From contig NC_014664.1 in the NCBI RefSeq assembly GCF_000166055.1, forward strand, positions 3,503,501 through 3,567,500: a stretch of DNA of 64,000 bases. Reading direction: 5' to 3'. The notes below the pieces were generated by a model. It did no database searches, was not told the origin of the DNA, and was given only the letters and a program-made list of their open reading frames with translations. Numbering within the stretch: the first letter of the stretch is position 1; every line of letters begins with the position of its first letter. This DNA comes from Rhodomicrobium vannielii ATCC 17100 (lineage in GTDB: Bacteria; Pseudomonadota; Alphaproteobacteria; Rhizobiales; Rhodomicrobiaceae). Shown in pieces: positions 1 to 8,846 of the stretch. The position numbers and the translations under genes were made by a program.

Positions 1-1
1 C

Positions 2-964
2 GATCCGAAAGCGTGGTATGATTATCTTTACCCTGCCTACCCTCAGGTGGTCGGCGGAATTACCTACACGCAGGGTGGCGGCGGCGGTGGAACGAACTGG
101 GGCGTACGCAAGCTCGATCTGGCCGACCGCGACCGCGAGAAGGCGATGGTGCTCTTCACGTTCGATAATATTCCCCATGTCCCGAACCTGTCTCTTACAC
201 CGAGCTTCGGGCTGCGCAACGATAATTATCTGACCGACCCGAACAGGCTGGTCACCATCGCCGGTACGGGCTCAGCTGCCGGAAACACCTACTCCACGTA
301 CGAGATGGGCCTTTTGAAGGACAACAGTTGGAACGGCGGCCTCGAAGCATCCTATTCGTTTGGGCCGGGCCTGACCGTGTCTGCCGCCTATGTGCGCGAA
401 GAATTCGACAAGGACCTGGCGGGAAGCACCAGCACCACGACCTCAGGCACTGGGGCTACCGGCACAGCTAATGCTCTTGACTCGATCAATCGTTGGTCAA
501 GTAACATGAAGGAGAACGTAAATACCTTCATTCTCGGCTCCAACTTCATTTTCAACGATCGGTTCGATATCAGCGCCAGCTACTCCATCGCGCTCGGCAA
601 CGAGAACTGGAGCACGGAGGCGTTGGGTGCCACCAGCGTGTGTAACCCCGTAGGCGGAGCGGGCAGCAACATCACGGGCGCCTGTCAGCCGATCGACCCA
701 GTCAAAACGACGCTCCAGCGGATCGACTTGCAATCCCGCTTCAAGCTCGATTCGGAACTCGTCTCCCAGCTCGGCTTTGAGGGCGATGTTTACTGGAAGC
801 TTAAGTACAGTTTGGACCGGTCGCGCGTTAAGAATTGGCAGAACGACCTCGTTACGCCGTATATGTACCTTGTCGACAACACGGCGCGCGATATCGCCAT
901 GGCGGCGTACAACCCGAACTATGATGTTCACGTCGTCGCTACGTCGCTGAACTTCAAATGGTAA
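2..964 (+). CDS. pioB: PioB/MtrB-family outer-membrane beta-barrel protein, 3' part
   Basis: The reading frame is open from base 2 to the TAA at 962-964, so the 5' part lies outside the window. The roughly 320 visible residues alternate short polar and hydrophobic stretches rich in Gly, Asn, Ser and Tyr, as in outer-membrane strands, and end in Phe-Lys-Trp, a typical aromatic barrel terminus. In the MtrB/PioB family the barrel sheathes a decahaem cytochrome (PioA/MtrA) so that electrons from extracellular Fe(II) can cross the outer membrane. The call rests mainly on position: the next gene is a HiPIP, as in pioABC of Rhodopseudomonas palustris. A generic outer-membrane protein is possible but less likely. 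Confidence 0.8.
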   Translation, partial: DPKAWYDYLYPAYPQVVGGITYTQGGGGGGTNWGVRKLDLADRDREKAMVLFTFDNIPHVPNLSLTPSFGLRNDNYLTDPNRLVTIAGTGSAAGNTYSTYEMGLLKDNSWNGGLEASYSFGPGLTVSAAYVREEFDKDLAGSTSTTTSGTGATGTANALDSINRWSSNMKENVNTFILGSNFIFNDRFDISASYSIALGNENWSTEALGATSVCNPVGGAGSNITGACQPIDPVKTTLQRIDLQSRFKLDSELVSQLGFEGDVYWKLKYSLDRSRVKNWQNDLVTPYMYLVDNTARDIAMAAYNPNYDVHVVATSLNFKW

Positions 965-1472
965 GCGCTGCGCCTCGCCCGTATTTAGGCGGGGCGCAAC
1001 CGTGTTTCACCTTCCGTGCGCCGGGCCATGACGTCCCCACAGCGGCCCGGCGCACGGGAACGGGATTTGCGGCGACTGGAGTGCAAAGGCGGTGTCCGGG
1101 CTTACCGGGCGCCGCCCCTGGTCTCATCTTCTCCCGCTCGCCAATCCCGCGCAAAAAATCGACGCTTGCTACCTTGGAATTATTATCGTTCGCCTTGACG
1201 CCGAGCTTAAGCACACTATAAAGTTTATCTCCGTCAGGTTGGTCTGATTAGCGAAATTTCTACTGAAACGAAGGCTTTAACATGCGCCTGTTGCAAGTGC
1301 TAACAGGTAACCCGAGTCCTTTTGTCGGGATGTTTATTCCCTCGCTTCAGAGGCGATACATCGCTGATGCAGGGCCGATCATCGTAGCCAGCGCGAATTT
1401 ACGGCGGCTGCCAATAGCGAAGAACCGGAAAACGGCGAACGATAACCAACAAAAGGGAAAAGGAACGCTCCC
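965..1472. other. Long pioB-pioC intergenic region
   Basis: About 508 bases without a convincing gene. Besides the stem-loop at 970-997 it holds an inverted repeat CCTGTT/AACAGG (1287-1292 and 1302-1307) and a short CCCGA/TCGGG hairpin (1311-1315 and 1325-1329). An AT-richer patch around 1170-1280 could carry a separate pioC promoter, but no clear -35/-10 pair was found. Confidence 0.5.
970..997 (+). terminator. GC-rich stem-loop after pioB
   Basis: A 10-bp stem (970-979 pairing with 988-997, one G-U wobble) with an 8-nt loop begins 6 bases after the pioB stop codon. No T-run follows, so it may stabilise the 3' end or attenuate transcription rather than act as a full intrinsic terminator. 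Confidence 0.4.
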
Positions 1473-1754
1473 ATGGAAGATACCAGCAACAAGGCCGGAA
1501 ATACGCGGCGTGAAGTCCTGAAGTTCGGCGCTTACGCGCTCGGCGCGCTCGGCGCAGTCGGGCTCGTGGCGGGCAGCGCGGAAGCGCAGGTAGCGAAGAA
1601 GGCGGCGCAGTCGGCCGTCGGTTATCAGGGATCGCCGAATGGCGACAAGCAGTGTGGGAAGTGCCAGCACTTCCAAGCCCCCTCAAGCTGTCGCGTCGTG
1701 GATGGCACCGTCAGCGCGAACGGCTACTGCAAGATCTTTTCCAAGAAAGGCTAG
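1473..1754 (+). CDS. pioC: High-potential iron-sulfur protein (HiPIP), PioC-like
   Basis: A 93-residue protein. It has a twin-arginine signal (Arg12-Arg13, a hydrophobic stretch at about 16-34, and an Ala-Glu-Ala cleavage region near 36-38). The mature domain has four cysteines (C61, C64, C73, C86) in the C-x2-C-x8-C-x12-C spacing of HiPIPs, which bind one [4Fe-4S] cluster. AGGAA at 1461-1465 is correctly placed for the ATG at 1473. HiPIPs are periplasmic one-electron carriers; PioC takes electrons from the PioAB conduit and passes them to the photosynthetic reaction centre. Tat export fits a cofactor loaded in the cytoplasm. An intrinsic terminator follows at 1808-1837. Confidence 0.92.
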   Translation: MEDTSNKAGNTRREVLKFGAYALGALGAVGLVAGSAEAQVAKKAAQSAVGYQGSPNGDKQCGKCQHFQAPSSCRVVDGTVSANGYCKIFSKKG

Positions 1755-1807
1755 CGCGGGTAGGCGTCGCGCTCCGATGACTCGACGGGACCGATTGCCG
1801 CGCCCGA

Positions 1808-1837
1808 GGGCGCGTCGCTCTAGCGGCGCGTCCTTTT
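1808..1837 (+). terminator. Intrinsic terminator after pioC
   Basis: An 11-bp stem with two G-U wobbles (1808-1818 pairing with 1823-1833) closes a TCTA loop and is followed directly by TTTT. It lies 54 bases after the pioC stop and separates the pio and ccm transcripts. Confidence 0.7.
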
Positions 1838-2034
1838 CGGCGTTCGGGCGGGGGCCTGCGCTGTATGGGGCCGTTGGGCTTTCCCGGGGTGATGAGCCCT
1901 CCGCGCCTCTCGACCAGCCTGCCGTGAGCGGCTTCAAACGATGAGGGATGCGGCTTGAACAGCTTGATCTCGTCCCCATTAACTGGTCTTTCACGGCCTT
2001 GACACCCGAAGCTGTCGGAGTACTGTCGCGCGCG

Positions 2035-3144
2035 ATGATCTGGATAATCTTTGCTTTATTAACGGCCGGCGTAATTTTGGCGGTGACGCGTTCGCTCCGG
2101 CGTGCGCCCGCCAATGCCCATGCGGCCGCGTCCGAGGTGGAAGTCTACAAGGCGCAACTTGCCGAACTCGACCGTGAGGCCGAACGCGGCACCGTTGGCC
2201 AAGAGGAGACGCGCCAGACGAGGCTCGAACTTTCCCGGCGCTTGTTGCGTTCCAGCCGTCAGGGCAGCCCTCAATCGCGCGGGCAGGGCGCGGGTCGGAC
2301 CGGCGCGATTGCCGCTTCCGCCACGGCCGCGCTCCTCGCACTCGGCACCATCGCGACCTATGTCGCCTATGGACAACCAGGCTTGCGGGATATGCCGCTC
2401 GAAGCGCGCCTCAACGTCGCGCCGGACATGCAGACCCTCGACGTCTTCATTGCGAAGGCGGAGCGCGACCTGCGCCAGAATCCGAAAGACGTCGCCGCGT
2501 GGATGCGCATCGCGCCAGTCTATTTCCGCAACGGGCTTTTCGATAAAGCGGCGGAATCCTATGCTCGCGCGATTGAATATGGCGGCATGGACGAGGAAAA
2601 GCTCCTCGGCCTTGGCGAAGCGCTGACCTTCGCCAATGATGGCAGTATCAACGATCGCGCACGGCTCGCTTTCGAGGCCGCAGCCAAACTCGATGCGACA
2701 TCACTTCGTGTCCGCCTCTGGACCGGCCTGATCGCCGAGCAGGACGGTCGGAGGGGTGAGGCCGAGAAAATCTATAAGGCCATGCTCGCGGGCGACCTCC
2801 ATCCCACGCTCAGGCAGCTCGTCAGCCAGCGCCTCGCCGCGCTTTCCGCGCCCGCTCAATCGAACGATGTCGCTCAGGCGAGTCCTGATGAGCAGAGCAA
2901 GATGATCCGCGGCATGGTGGACGGCCTCGCCGCCCGCCTGAAGGAGAACAAGTCCGACCTCGAAGGGTGGCTCAGGCTGATCCGCTCCTACGCGGTGCTG
3001 AAGGAAAACGACAAGGCGAAGGACGCCGCCGCGACGGCGCGCCAGGCGTTCGCATCCGACGCGAAGGCGCTTCGAGACATCGAAGCCGCCGTAAATGAGG
3101 CGGGGCTTGGCGTTAACGGCCAGGGAGGGCAACCGAAGACATGA
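2035..3144 (+). CDS. ccmI: Cytochrome c maturation protein CcmI (CycH)
   Basis: The ATG at 2035 is preferred because the protein then starts directly with the first membrane helix (residues 1-21), as in the family; an upstream in-frame ATG at 1948 would add 29 residues without a signal. A charged heptad-like cytoplasmic segment (about 33-75) follows, then a second membrane helix (about 90-112), then a periplasmic domain with TPR-like repeats. CcmI is a chaperone that holds apocytochrome c and delivers it to the CcmF/H haem lyase. The 3' end overlaps ccmE by 4 bases, indicating translational coupling. The length of 369 residues is normal for alphaproteobacterial CcmI. Confidence 0.88.
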   Translation: MIWIIFALLTAGVILAVTRSLRRAPANAHAAASEVEVYKAQLAELDREAERGTVGQEETRQTRLELSRRLLRSSRQGSPQSRGQGAGRTGAIAASATAALLALGTIATYVAYGQPGLRDMPLEARLNVAPDMQTLDVFIAKAERDLRQNPKDVAAWMRIAPVYFRNGLFDKAAESYARAIEYGGMDEEKLLGLGEALTFANDGSINDRARLAFEAAAKLDATSLRVRLWTGLIAEQDGRRGEAEKIYKAMLAGDLHPTLRQLVSQRLAALSAPAQSNDVAQASPDEQSKMIRGMVDGLAARLKENKSDLEGWLRLIRSYAVLKENDKAKDAAATARQAFASDAKALRDIEAAVNEAGLGVNGQGGQPKT

Positions 3145-3605
3145 CGAGAAAGAAACGCCGCGCGGTTTTGATCGTGATGGGCCTCGCGCTGATCGGCGTG
3201 GCCTCGACGCTCGTTCTGAGCGCGCTCCAGACTCAGGTCACGTTCTTCATGAGTCCCGCTGAAGTGGCTAAGGCCGCGCCCGATCCTGCGACGCGTTTCC
3301 GCCTCGGTGGGCTCGTGGCGGCAGGAAGCTTCAAGCGCGAAGCCGACGCACTGAACGTCTTCACCGTCACCGACAACGCGGCTTCGTTGCCGGTCAATTA
3401 CAAGGGCATCCTGCCTGACCTGTTCCGCGAGGGGCAAGGTGTGGTCGCCGAAGGTCGCATGGTGAACGGCGTGTTCGTTGCCGATACCGTGCTTGCCAAG
3501 CACGACGAGAATTACATGCCGCCGGAGGTTGCCTCCGCGCTGAAAAAGAATGGCCATTGGCAGGAGCAAAGCGGCAAGCAACCGGCTTCAACGCCTGGCA
3601 CTTGA
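3141..3605 (+). CDS. ccmE: Haem chaperone CcmE (CycJ)
   Basis: A 154-residue protein with one N-terminal membrane anchor (about residues 8-28) and a periplasmic OB-fold domain. The haem-binding motif H-D-E-N-Y-M-P-P is present, with H121 the residue expected to bind haem covalently and Y125 the usual axial ligand. CcmE takes haem from the CcmABCD complex and passes it to CcmF. The start codon overlaps the ccmI stop. The C-terminal tail is short and polar. Confidence 0.95.
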   Translation: MTRKKRRAVLIVMGLALIGVASTLVLSALQTQVTFFMSPAEVAKAAPDPATRFRLGGLVAAGSFKREADALNVFTVTDNAASLPVNYKGILPDLFREGQGVVAEGRMVNGVFVADTVLAKHDENYMPPEVASALKKNGHWQEQSGKQPASTPGT

Positions 3606-3905
3606 CCTTGGGCGGTGGCCAACGGGCCGCATGGTGCTCAATGGCACCGCGTCGCGAACCGAATGCGGACAGGCGCGAGGCCGAAGCGCTGCCGACCAAT
3701 TATGCGAAGCGGCGCCCATAAACCGCTCGTGCAGTGAATTTGCATTTACGATTGCAGGTGCCCCCCTTCAGCAAAATGCAAAATTCGAAACTGCACGGAA
3801 TCACTTGGTTGCTCGTGATCTTGAGGCGCAATTTGCTTGAGAGCATGCGGCAAGGTGGACCAAAAATATGCGCCATAGCACGATGCGCATGGGAGAAAGA
3901 AGACC
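3606..3905. other. Gap between ccmE and ccmF
   Basis: About 300 bases inside what is usually a tightly packed ccm operon. No gene, terminator or clear promoter is visible. Its second half is lower in GC, so an internal promoter for ccmF-ccmH is possible. Confidence 0.4.
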
Positions 3906-5906
3906 GTGATCGTTGAACTGGGCCACTTCGCCCTCATCCTCGCTCTCTTCGTCGCCGTGGTTCAATTCGCGGCGCCCCTTGCCGGTTTGCGTACGCGCGA
4001 CACCCGCCTCATGGCCATGGGCGACGCCGCCGCTCCGATCGCCTTCCTGCTGATCGCGGGCGCCTTTGCTGCGCTGCTGTGGGCGCATATCACATCCGAT
4101 TTCTCGGTCGCGAATGTTTGGGAAAACTCCCATTCCGCGAAGCCGCTTCTTTACAAGATATCGGGCGTTTGGGGGAATCACGAAGGGTCGATGCTGCTTT
4201 GGGTGCTGATCCTCGCGCTGTTCGGTGCGGCGGTCTGGCTGTTCGGGCAGAACCTGCCGCTCGACCTGCGTTCGGCCGTGCTCTCCATTCAGGGGCTGAT
4301 CCTTTTCACCTTCACCCTGTTCATTATCGCGACGTCGAGTCCGTTCGTACGCATCCCGAATGCGCTGTTCGAAGGGCAGGGGCTTAACCCGATCCTGCAA
4401 GATCCAGCGCTCGCGATCCATCCGCCGCTGCTCTACGCGGGTTATGTCGGCTTCTCGATGGCGTTCTCCTTCGCCGTCGCGGCGCTGCTTCTCGGGCGCG
4501 TCGACAGCGCGTGGGCGCGCTGGGTGCGGCCGTGGACGCTCGCTGCGTGGATCTTCCTCACAATCGGAATCGCCATTGGCTCATGGTGGGCTTATTACAC
4601 GCTCGGCTGGGGCGGCTGGTGGTTCTGGGACCCGGTCGAAAACGCCTCGCTCATGCCATGGCTGACCGGTACGGCGCTCCTGCATTCCGCCATCGTGATG
4701 GAGAAGCGCGACAGCCTCAAAGCCTGGACGATCCTGCTCGCGATCCTCACCTTCAGCTTCAGCCTGCTCGGCACTTTCCTCGTGCGCTCGGGCGTCCTGA
4801 CCTCGGTGCACTCCTTCGCGTCGGACCCGTCGCGCGGCGTCTTCATCCTCGCAATCGTAAGCCTGTTCACGGCGGGCGGACTGTTGCTTTTCTCGTGGCG
4901 CTCGAATGCGCTCGCCGCGAGCACGGCCTTTTCGGTGGTGTCGCGCGAATCGAGCCTCGTGCTGAACAACCTGTTCCTTGCGGTGTCTTGCGGCGTCGTC
5001 TTCGTCGGCACGCTCTACCCGCTCGCACTTGAAGCCGCCACCGGCGACAAGATCTCGGTCGGCGCGCCGTTTTTCAATTCGACGGTGGTCTGGATCTTCC
5101 TGCCGCTGCTCCTGCTTCTTCCGTTCGGCATTTTCATCGCGTGGAAGCGCGGCGACCTAGGCGAAGCAGCGCGGCGACTTATCCCGGCTGCCGTGGCGGC
5201 CATTCTGGTCGGCATCGCTGCCATCGTGGCGGGCGCAGGCTTCAAGACCGGCCTTGCGCTGACGCTCGGCGCGTGGGTGTTCGCGGGCGCGGTGTGGGAA
5301 GTTCTCTGGCGCGCGCGCTTTGCTCAAGTGTCCTTTGGCGAGACGGCGCGCCGCATCCTGAACATGCGGCGCGGGCAATGGGGCGCGACGCTTGGCCATA
5401 TCGGCCTCGCCGTCAGCGTGATCGGCATCGCGGGTACGACCGCATGGAACGCCGAGCATCTCGCCGTGATGAAGCCCGGCGACAGCCTTGACGTCGGCAG
5501 CTACAGCATCACCTTCAAGAAGGTTTATGACGAGCCGGGGCCGAATTACACCGCGCAGGCGGGCGACTTCGAGCTGAAAAGCGGCGACAGCGTGATCGGC
5601 ACCATCACCTCGGCGAAGAAGAAATACGACGCGCCGCCGCAATCCACCACAGCGGCGGGCATCGCGGTGCGTCCGTTCGCGGATGTCTATGTCGTGCTCG
5701 GCAATGAAGCACCGGGCGGCGCCTTTTCGATCCGCGCCTATTACCATCCGTTCGTGCGGTGGATCTGGGGCGGCTCGGTCCTCATGTTCATCGGCGGACT
5801 CTTGTCGCTGCTGGATCGGCGGCTGCGCATCGGTGTCGGCCAGCGGGCCGCGAAGCCGCCGGTTTCGCAAACGCCCAAGGTCAGCCCTGCGCTGCCAGCG
5901 GAGTAA
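3906..5906 (+). CDS. ccmF: Cytochrome c haem lyase subunit CcmF (CycK)
   Basis: A 666-residue polytopic membrane protein with the tryptophan-rich haem-handling motif (GWGGWWFWDPVENAS, at about residues 233-247) typical of CcmF and CcmC, and many hydrophobic helices across the first 450 residues. A periplasmic domain follows, then a last helix near 620-640. The start is GTG at 3906, giving the usual N-terminus M-I-V-E-L-G-H. With CcmH and CcmI it transfers haem from CcmE to the CxxCH motif of apocytochromes. ccmH starts 5 bases after the stop, so the two are cotranscribed. Confidence 0.96.
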   Translation: MIVELGHFALILALFVAVVQFAAPLAGLRTRDTRLMAMGDAAAPIAFLLIAGAFAALLWAHITSDFSVANVWENSHSAKPLLYKISGVWGNHEGSMLLWVLILALFGAAVWLFGQNLPLDLRSAVLSIQGLILFTFTLFIIATSSPFVRIPNALFEGQGLNPILQDPALAIHPPLLYAGYVGFSMAFSFAVAALLLGRVDSAWARWVRPWTLAAWIFLTIGIAIGSWWAYYTLGWGGWWFWDPVENASLMPWLTGTALLHSAIVMEKRDSLKAWTILLAILTFSFSLLGTFLVRSGVLTSVHSFASDPSRGVFILAIVSLFTAGGLLLFSWRSNALAASTAFSVVSRESSLVLNNLFLAVSCGVVFVGTLYPLALEAATGDKISVGAPFFNSTVVWIFLPLLLLLPFGIFIAWKRGDLGEAARRLIPAAVAAILVGIAAIVAGAGFKTGLALTLGAWVFAGAVWEVLWRARFAQVSFGETARRILNMRRGQWGATLGHIGLAVSVIGIAGTTAWNAEHLAVMKPGDSLDVGSYSITFKKVYDEPGPNYTAQAGDFELKSGDSVIGTITSAKKKYDAPPQSTTAAGIAVRPFADVYVVLGNEAPGGAFSIRAYYHPFVRWIWGGSVLMFIGGLLSLLDRRLRIGVGQRAAKPPVSQTPKVSPALPAE

Positions 5907-5911
5907 AAGCC

Positions 5912-6400
5912 ATGAACGCAAAACGCCAGCGCCCCATCCTCGCGCTCCTCGCCCTGATGTTCGCCGCAGCGGCCACGCCCGCGCTCGCCGTCGACCCGCA
6001 GGAGCAATTGAAAGACGCGGCGCTTGAAAAGCGCGCCCGCGAAATTTCGGGCGGGCTCCGCTGCCTCGTTTGTCAGAATCAGTCCATCGACGATTCCGAC
6101 GCGCCGCTTGCGAAGGATCTACGCATCATCGTCCGCCAGCAGCTCGAAAAAGGGCAGACGAACGGGGAAGTGCTGGATTACGTCGTGGCGCGGTACGGTA
6201 ACTTCGTGCTGCTGAAGCCGCCGTTCACATTCAACACATTTTTACTCTGGGCCGCACCGGTGCTGCTCATCGGTGGCGGGCTCTTGCTCGCCGCGCGACT
6301 CGTCCGACGCAAGCCCGTCGAAACGGTACGCGCAAAGCCGCTCACGCCGGAAGAGCAGGCCGAGTTGCAGGCGCTTCTCGACGGTGAAAGGCGCTCCTGA
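5912..6400 (+). CDS. ccmH: Cytochrome c maturation thiol protein CcmH (CycL)
   Basis: A 162-residue protein from the ATG at 5912. It has a signal sequence or anchor (about residues 8-26), then the LRCLVCQNQS motif with redox cysteines C51 and C54, and a C-terminal membrane helix (about 108-130). CcmH reduces the disulfide of the apocytochrome c haem site. It is the single-domain form; the TPR part found in E. coli CcmH is here the separate ccmI. In many relatives a degP-type gene follows; here the next gene is an unrelated SRAP protein. Confidence 0.95.
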   Translation: MNAKRQRPILALLALMFAAAATPALAVDPQEQLKDAALEKRAREISGGLRCLVCQNQSIDDSDAPLAKDLRIIVRQQLEKGQTNGEVLDYVVARYGNFVLLKPPFTFNTFLLWAAPVLLIGGGLLLAARLVRRKPVETVRAKPLTPEEQAELQALLDGERRS

Positions 6401-6662
6401 GGTTGGCTTACGTCTGAGGCGAGCTTGGCGGCGCGTCGGCACGAACATGGGTGCGGGAGGGCATCCGCCCCCTCCGCGCTAGAACCGCCGATGCAATTCG
6501 TTCGCCATCGTTCTTTGCGCGATTGAAGTTGCCGCCCGCCGGTTTTGCACCCGAATCGTGTTCAAGCAAAAAAGGGCCGCGCGCAATCGAAAGCGCGCTC
6601 TAAAGTATGTGGCAAACGACGGATGACCGTTGGTCGCTACGCGGTTTCACAGGGGAGTCCGC

Positions 6663-7457
6663 ATGTGCGGGAGGTTCACGCAGCTTTTCTCCTGTCCCGA
6701 AATCCTCGCCTTCTACCGCATCGTTGGCGACATCTGCCCTGATCTTGCGGCCTCATGGAACGTCGCGCCGACGAATCAGGCGGTCGTCATCGCGGGAAGC
6801 TGCGGCGGGCTTGCGCTGACGCGTATGGCGTTCGGCCTCATTCCGCCCTGGGCGAAAGGTCCGGCCATCGGCTCGAAACTGATTAACGCGCGGGCCGAGA
6901 CGCTGAGCGAGAAGCCGGCGTTCCGCCAGGCCTTGCAGACCCGGCGTTGCGTCATTCCCGTTTCGGGCTTCTATGAGTGGGGTCGCATGGGGATGCGCAC
7001 GCGCAAAAGCCGGGGCGCATCCAAAGAGCCGGAGCGAGCTGCCGTGGCATCGGGGCAAGCGCCGCAGCAGTCCGGGCGACAGCCATATTACATCGCAAGC
7101 GCGGGAGGTACGCATTTATCGCTCGCCGGCTTGTGGGAGCAGTGGAACGACCGCCTGACTTTCGCGATCATCACCGTGCCGGCCAATCCCTTGCTCGCGA
7201 CAATACACGAGCGCATGCCCGCCATTCTTGCCGCCGAGGATGCCCGCGCATGGATCGAGACGGGAGACGCGTCCTTGCTCAAGCCCTATCCGCCCGATCA
7301 ATTGTCTATGTGGCCCGTCTCGCGGCGGGTCAACGCACCTGGCAACAACGATCCGAGCCTTGTCGAAGCTATTGCCGAGCCGCCCCATGAGCCGCGAGAC
7401 CCGGCGCGTAACGGCGGGGAGAACCGCGTGGCGACCCAATTCAGCTTTCCGTTTTAG
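6663..7457 (+). CDS. SOS response-associated peptidase (SRAP/HMCES/YedK family)
   Basis: A 264-residue protein. The ATG at 6663 is chosen because SRAP proteins need the catalytic Cys at position 2 after Met removal, and this start gives M-C-G-R-F. Further family signatures are the NARAET-like stretch (N-A-R-A-E-T), S-G-F-Y-E-W, and the H-E-R-M-P region near residue 178. SRAP proteins form a covalent thiazolidine link with abasic sites in single-stranded DNA. The stretch at about 110-140 is longer and more basic than usual. It converges on the glycosyltransferase gene with only 16 bases between them. Confidence 0.92.
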   Translation: MCGRFTQLFSCPEILAFYRIVGDICPDLAASWNVAPTNQAVVIAGSCGGLALTRMAFGLIPPWAKGPAIGSKLINARAETLSEKPAFRQALQTRRCVIPVSGFYEWGRMGMRTRKSRGASKEPERAAVASGQAPQQSGRQPYYIASAGGTHLSLAGLWEQWNDRLTFAIITVPANPLLATIHERMPAILAAEDARAWIETGDASLLKPYPPDQLSMWPVSRRVNAPGNNDPSLVEAIAEPPHEPRDPARNGGENRVATQFSFPF

Positions 7458-7473
7458 GGGTGTGTGAAAAAAG

Positions 7474-8577
7474 CTAGGCGGCAACGCGCTTGCCGACGCG
7501 GCCTCGCGCGAGGAGTTCGTCGAACAGCACGCGATATTGCGCCATGATGGCTGCCTCCGCATAGGTCGTCATCGCTTCGTTCTTGCCGGCAGCCGCGAGA
7601 CGCACAGCGAAGTCGCGGTCTCCAAGCACGCTGCGGAAGGCAGCGGCCATGGCGGCCGGGTCTTCGTTCGGAACGAGGAGGCCTGTCTCGCCGTGGCGGA
7701 TAAGGTGCTCCGGCCCCGGCGAACGCACCGCCACCACCGGCAGCCGGTGCGACCAGCCCTCCAGCACCACATTGCCGAAGACCTCGAAACGAGAAGCGCA
7801 CACGAACACGTCCGCCGCCGCGAGGAAGGGATGCACATTGTCCTGCCAACCGAGGAAGCGGATGCGGTCATTCAGCTGAAGCTGGGTCGCAACCGCGCGA
7901 ACCTCCGCCTCGAAGCGGCCCGTCCCCACCATCCAGAGATAGGCGCTGGGCACATCAGCCAGCGCCCGGATCACGAGATCCGGCCCCTTTTCGTGCTCCA
8001 TCCGCCCGGTCCAAACGATCAGCGGCGCGTCGTCGGGCGTGCCGTAATCGGAGCGGCGAACCTTCTTGACGCCGAGTTCAAGCTCGGGCACGAAATTCGG
8101 GATGTAGAAAATGCGGTCATCGCTCCAGCCGCCGCTGCGGAAATAATCGAGGCAGCCCGGCGTGTTGCCGATGAGATAGTCGCAGCGCGCGTAATCCTCC
8201 AGGGCGTAATAGCCGCCGAGCCGGGCCACATGAACCCACGGTCCGCGCGGCGTGCGCTTGGTGGCGCGTTCGAGATGCGTCAGTACGAGGTTCGCGCGCG
8301 CTTCTTTCAGGATGCGCGGATATTTGACCGGCGTCATCAGGTCGAGCGCGCCGCCGAAGGGCAGGCTGTGCAGCTTGACCCTGGTCTTGCGCATTTGCTC
8401 CTCGGTCCAGCCGGATCGCTTGACCACAAAGCCGTGCTGAACGCCGTCGTCTTCCATGGCCTTCGCCAGCCGCATGGTAAAGCGCTGGGCGCCTCCCTTG
8501 TGGCGGCTTCCGATCGCTTGCACCAGCCGCAGGGGTTCCGTTTCGCTGCGTTGCCAGAACTGCATCATTCCCCGCAT
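7474..8577 (-). CDS. Family 4-like glycosyltransferase (GT-B fold)
   Basis: A 367-residue protein. The C-terminal half shows the GT4 nucleotide-sugar site: a G-R-x-E-x-E-K-G stretch near residue 190 and an E-x7-E-type region (F-E-V-F-G-N-V-V-L-E-G) near 268-280, followed by G-E-T-G-L-L-V. The N-terminal half carries the G-G-A-Q-R acceptor-domain loop. It probably adds a sugar to lipopolysaccharide or an exopolysaccharide. Donor and acceptor cannot be read from sequence. Met1, Met4 or Met5 could be the start. No other glycan genes are adjacent. Confidence 0.8.
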   Translation of the reverse strand: MRGMMQFWQRSETEPLRLVQAIGSRHKGGAQRFTMRLAKAMEDDGVQHGFVVKRSGWTEEQMRKTRVKLHSLPFGGALDLMTPVKYPRILKEARANLVLTHLERATKRTPRGPWVHVARLGGYYALEDYARCDYLIGNTPGCLDYFRSGGWSDDRIFYIPNFVPELELGVKKVRRSDYGTPDDAPLIVWTGRMEHEKGPDLVIRALADVPSAYLWMVGTGRFEAEVRAVATQLQLNDRIRFLGWQDNVHPFLAAADVFVCASRFEVFGNVVLEGWSHRLPVVAVRSPGPEHLIRHGETGLLVPNEDPAAMAAAFRSVLGDRDFAVRLAAAGKNEAMTTYAEAAIMAQYRVLFDELLARGRVGKRVAA

Positions 8578-8846
8578 GCGCGTTTAGGTTGCGTAGCGGG
8601 TAGGATCCGCTTGACAAGCGGCAAATGCAATTAAAAGTTGCAGTACTCTGGCGCATGTGCCTGTTGATTGTAAGGCTCGTGCAAGTCAGGCTTCGAGCGC
8701 GTGGCGGAACGCGAAGTGGCCGCGTCGCATCACCACAAAATTGTGCAGAGCTGAGACGGAAAGCGTGATTCGCGCCACAGTGTGTGATTTAACCACCATG
8801 AGACTGGTCAGCCCCGGCTGACGGTAAGACATAGCGTGTTTGGTAC

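Noticed and set aside
1282-1521. Open frame of 79 codons overlapping the start of pioC
   Set aside because: No ribosome site, unlike codon use, and it overlaps the well-supported HiPIP signal peptide in another frame.
6578-6598. GCGCGC hairpin upstream of the SRAP gene
   Set aside because: No adjacent T-run on either strand; simple GC-rich self-complementarity is expected by chance here.
7537-8634. 365-codon plus-strand frame
   Set aside because: Antisense shadow of the glycosyltransferase, a common effect in GC-rich DNA.
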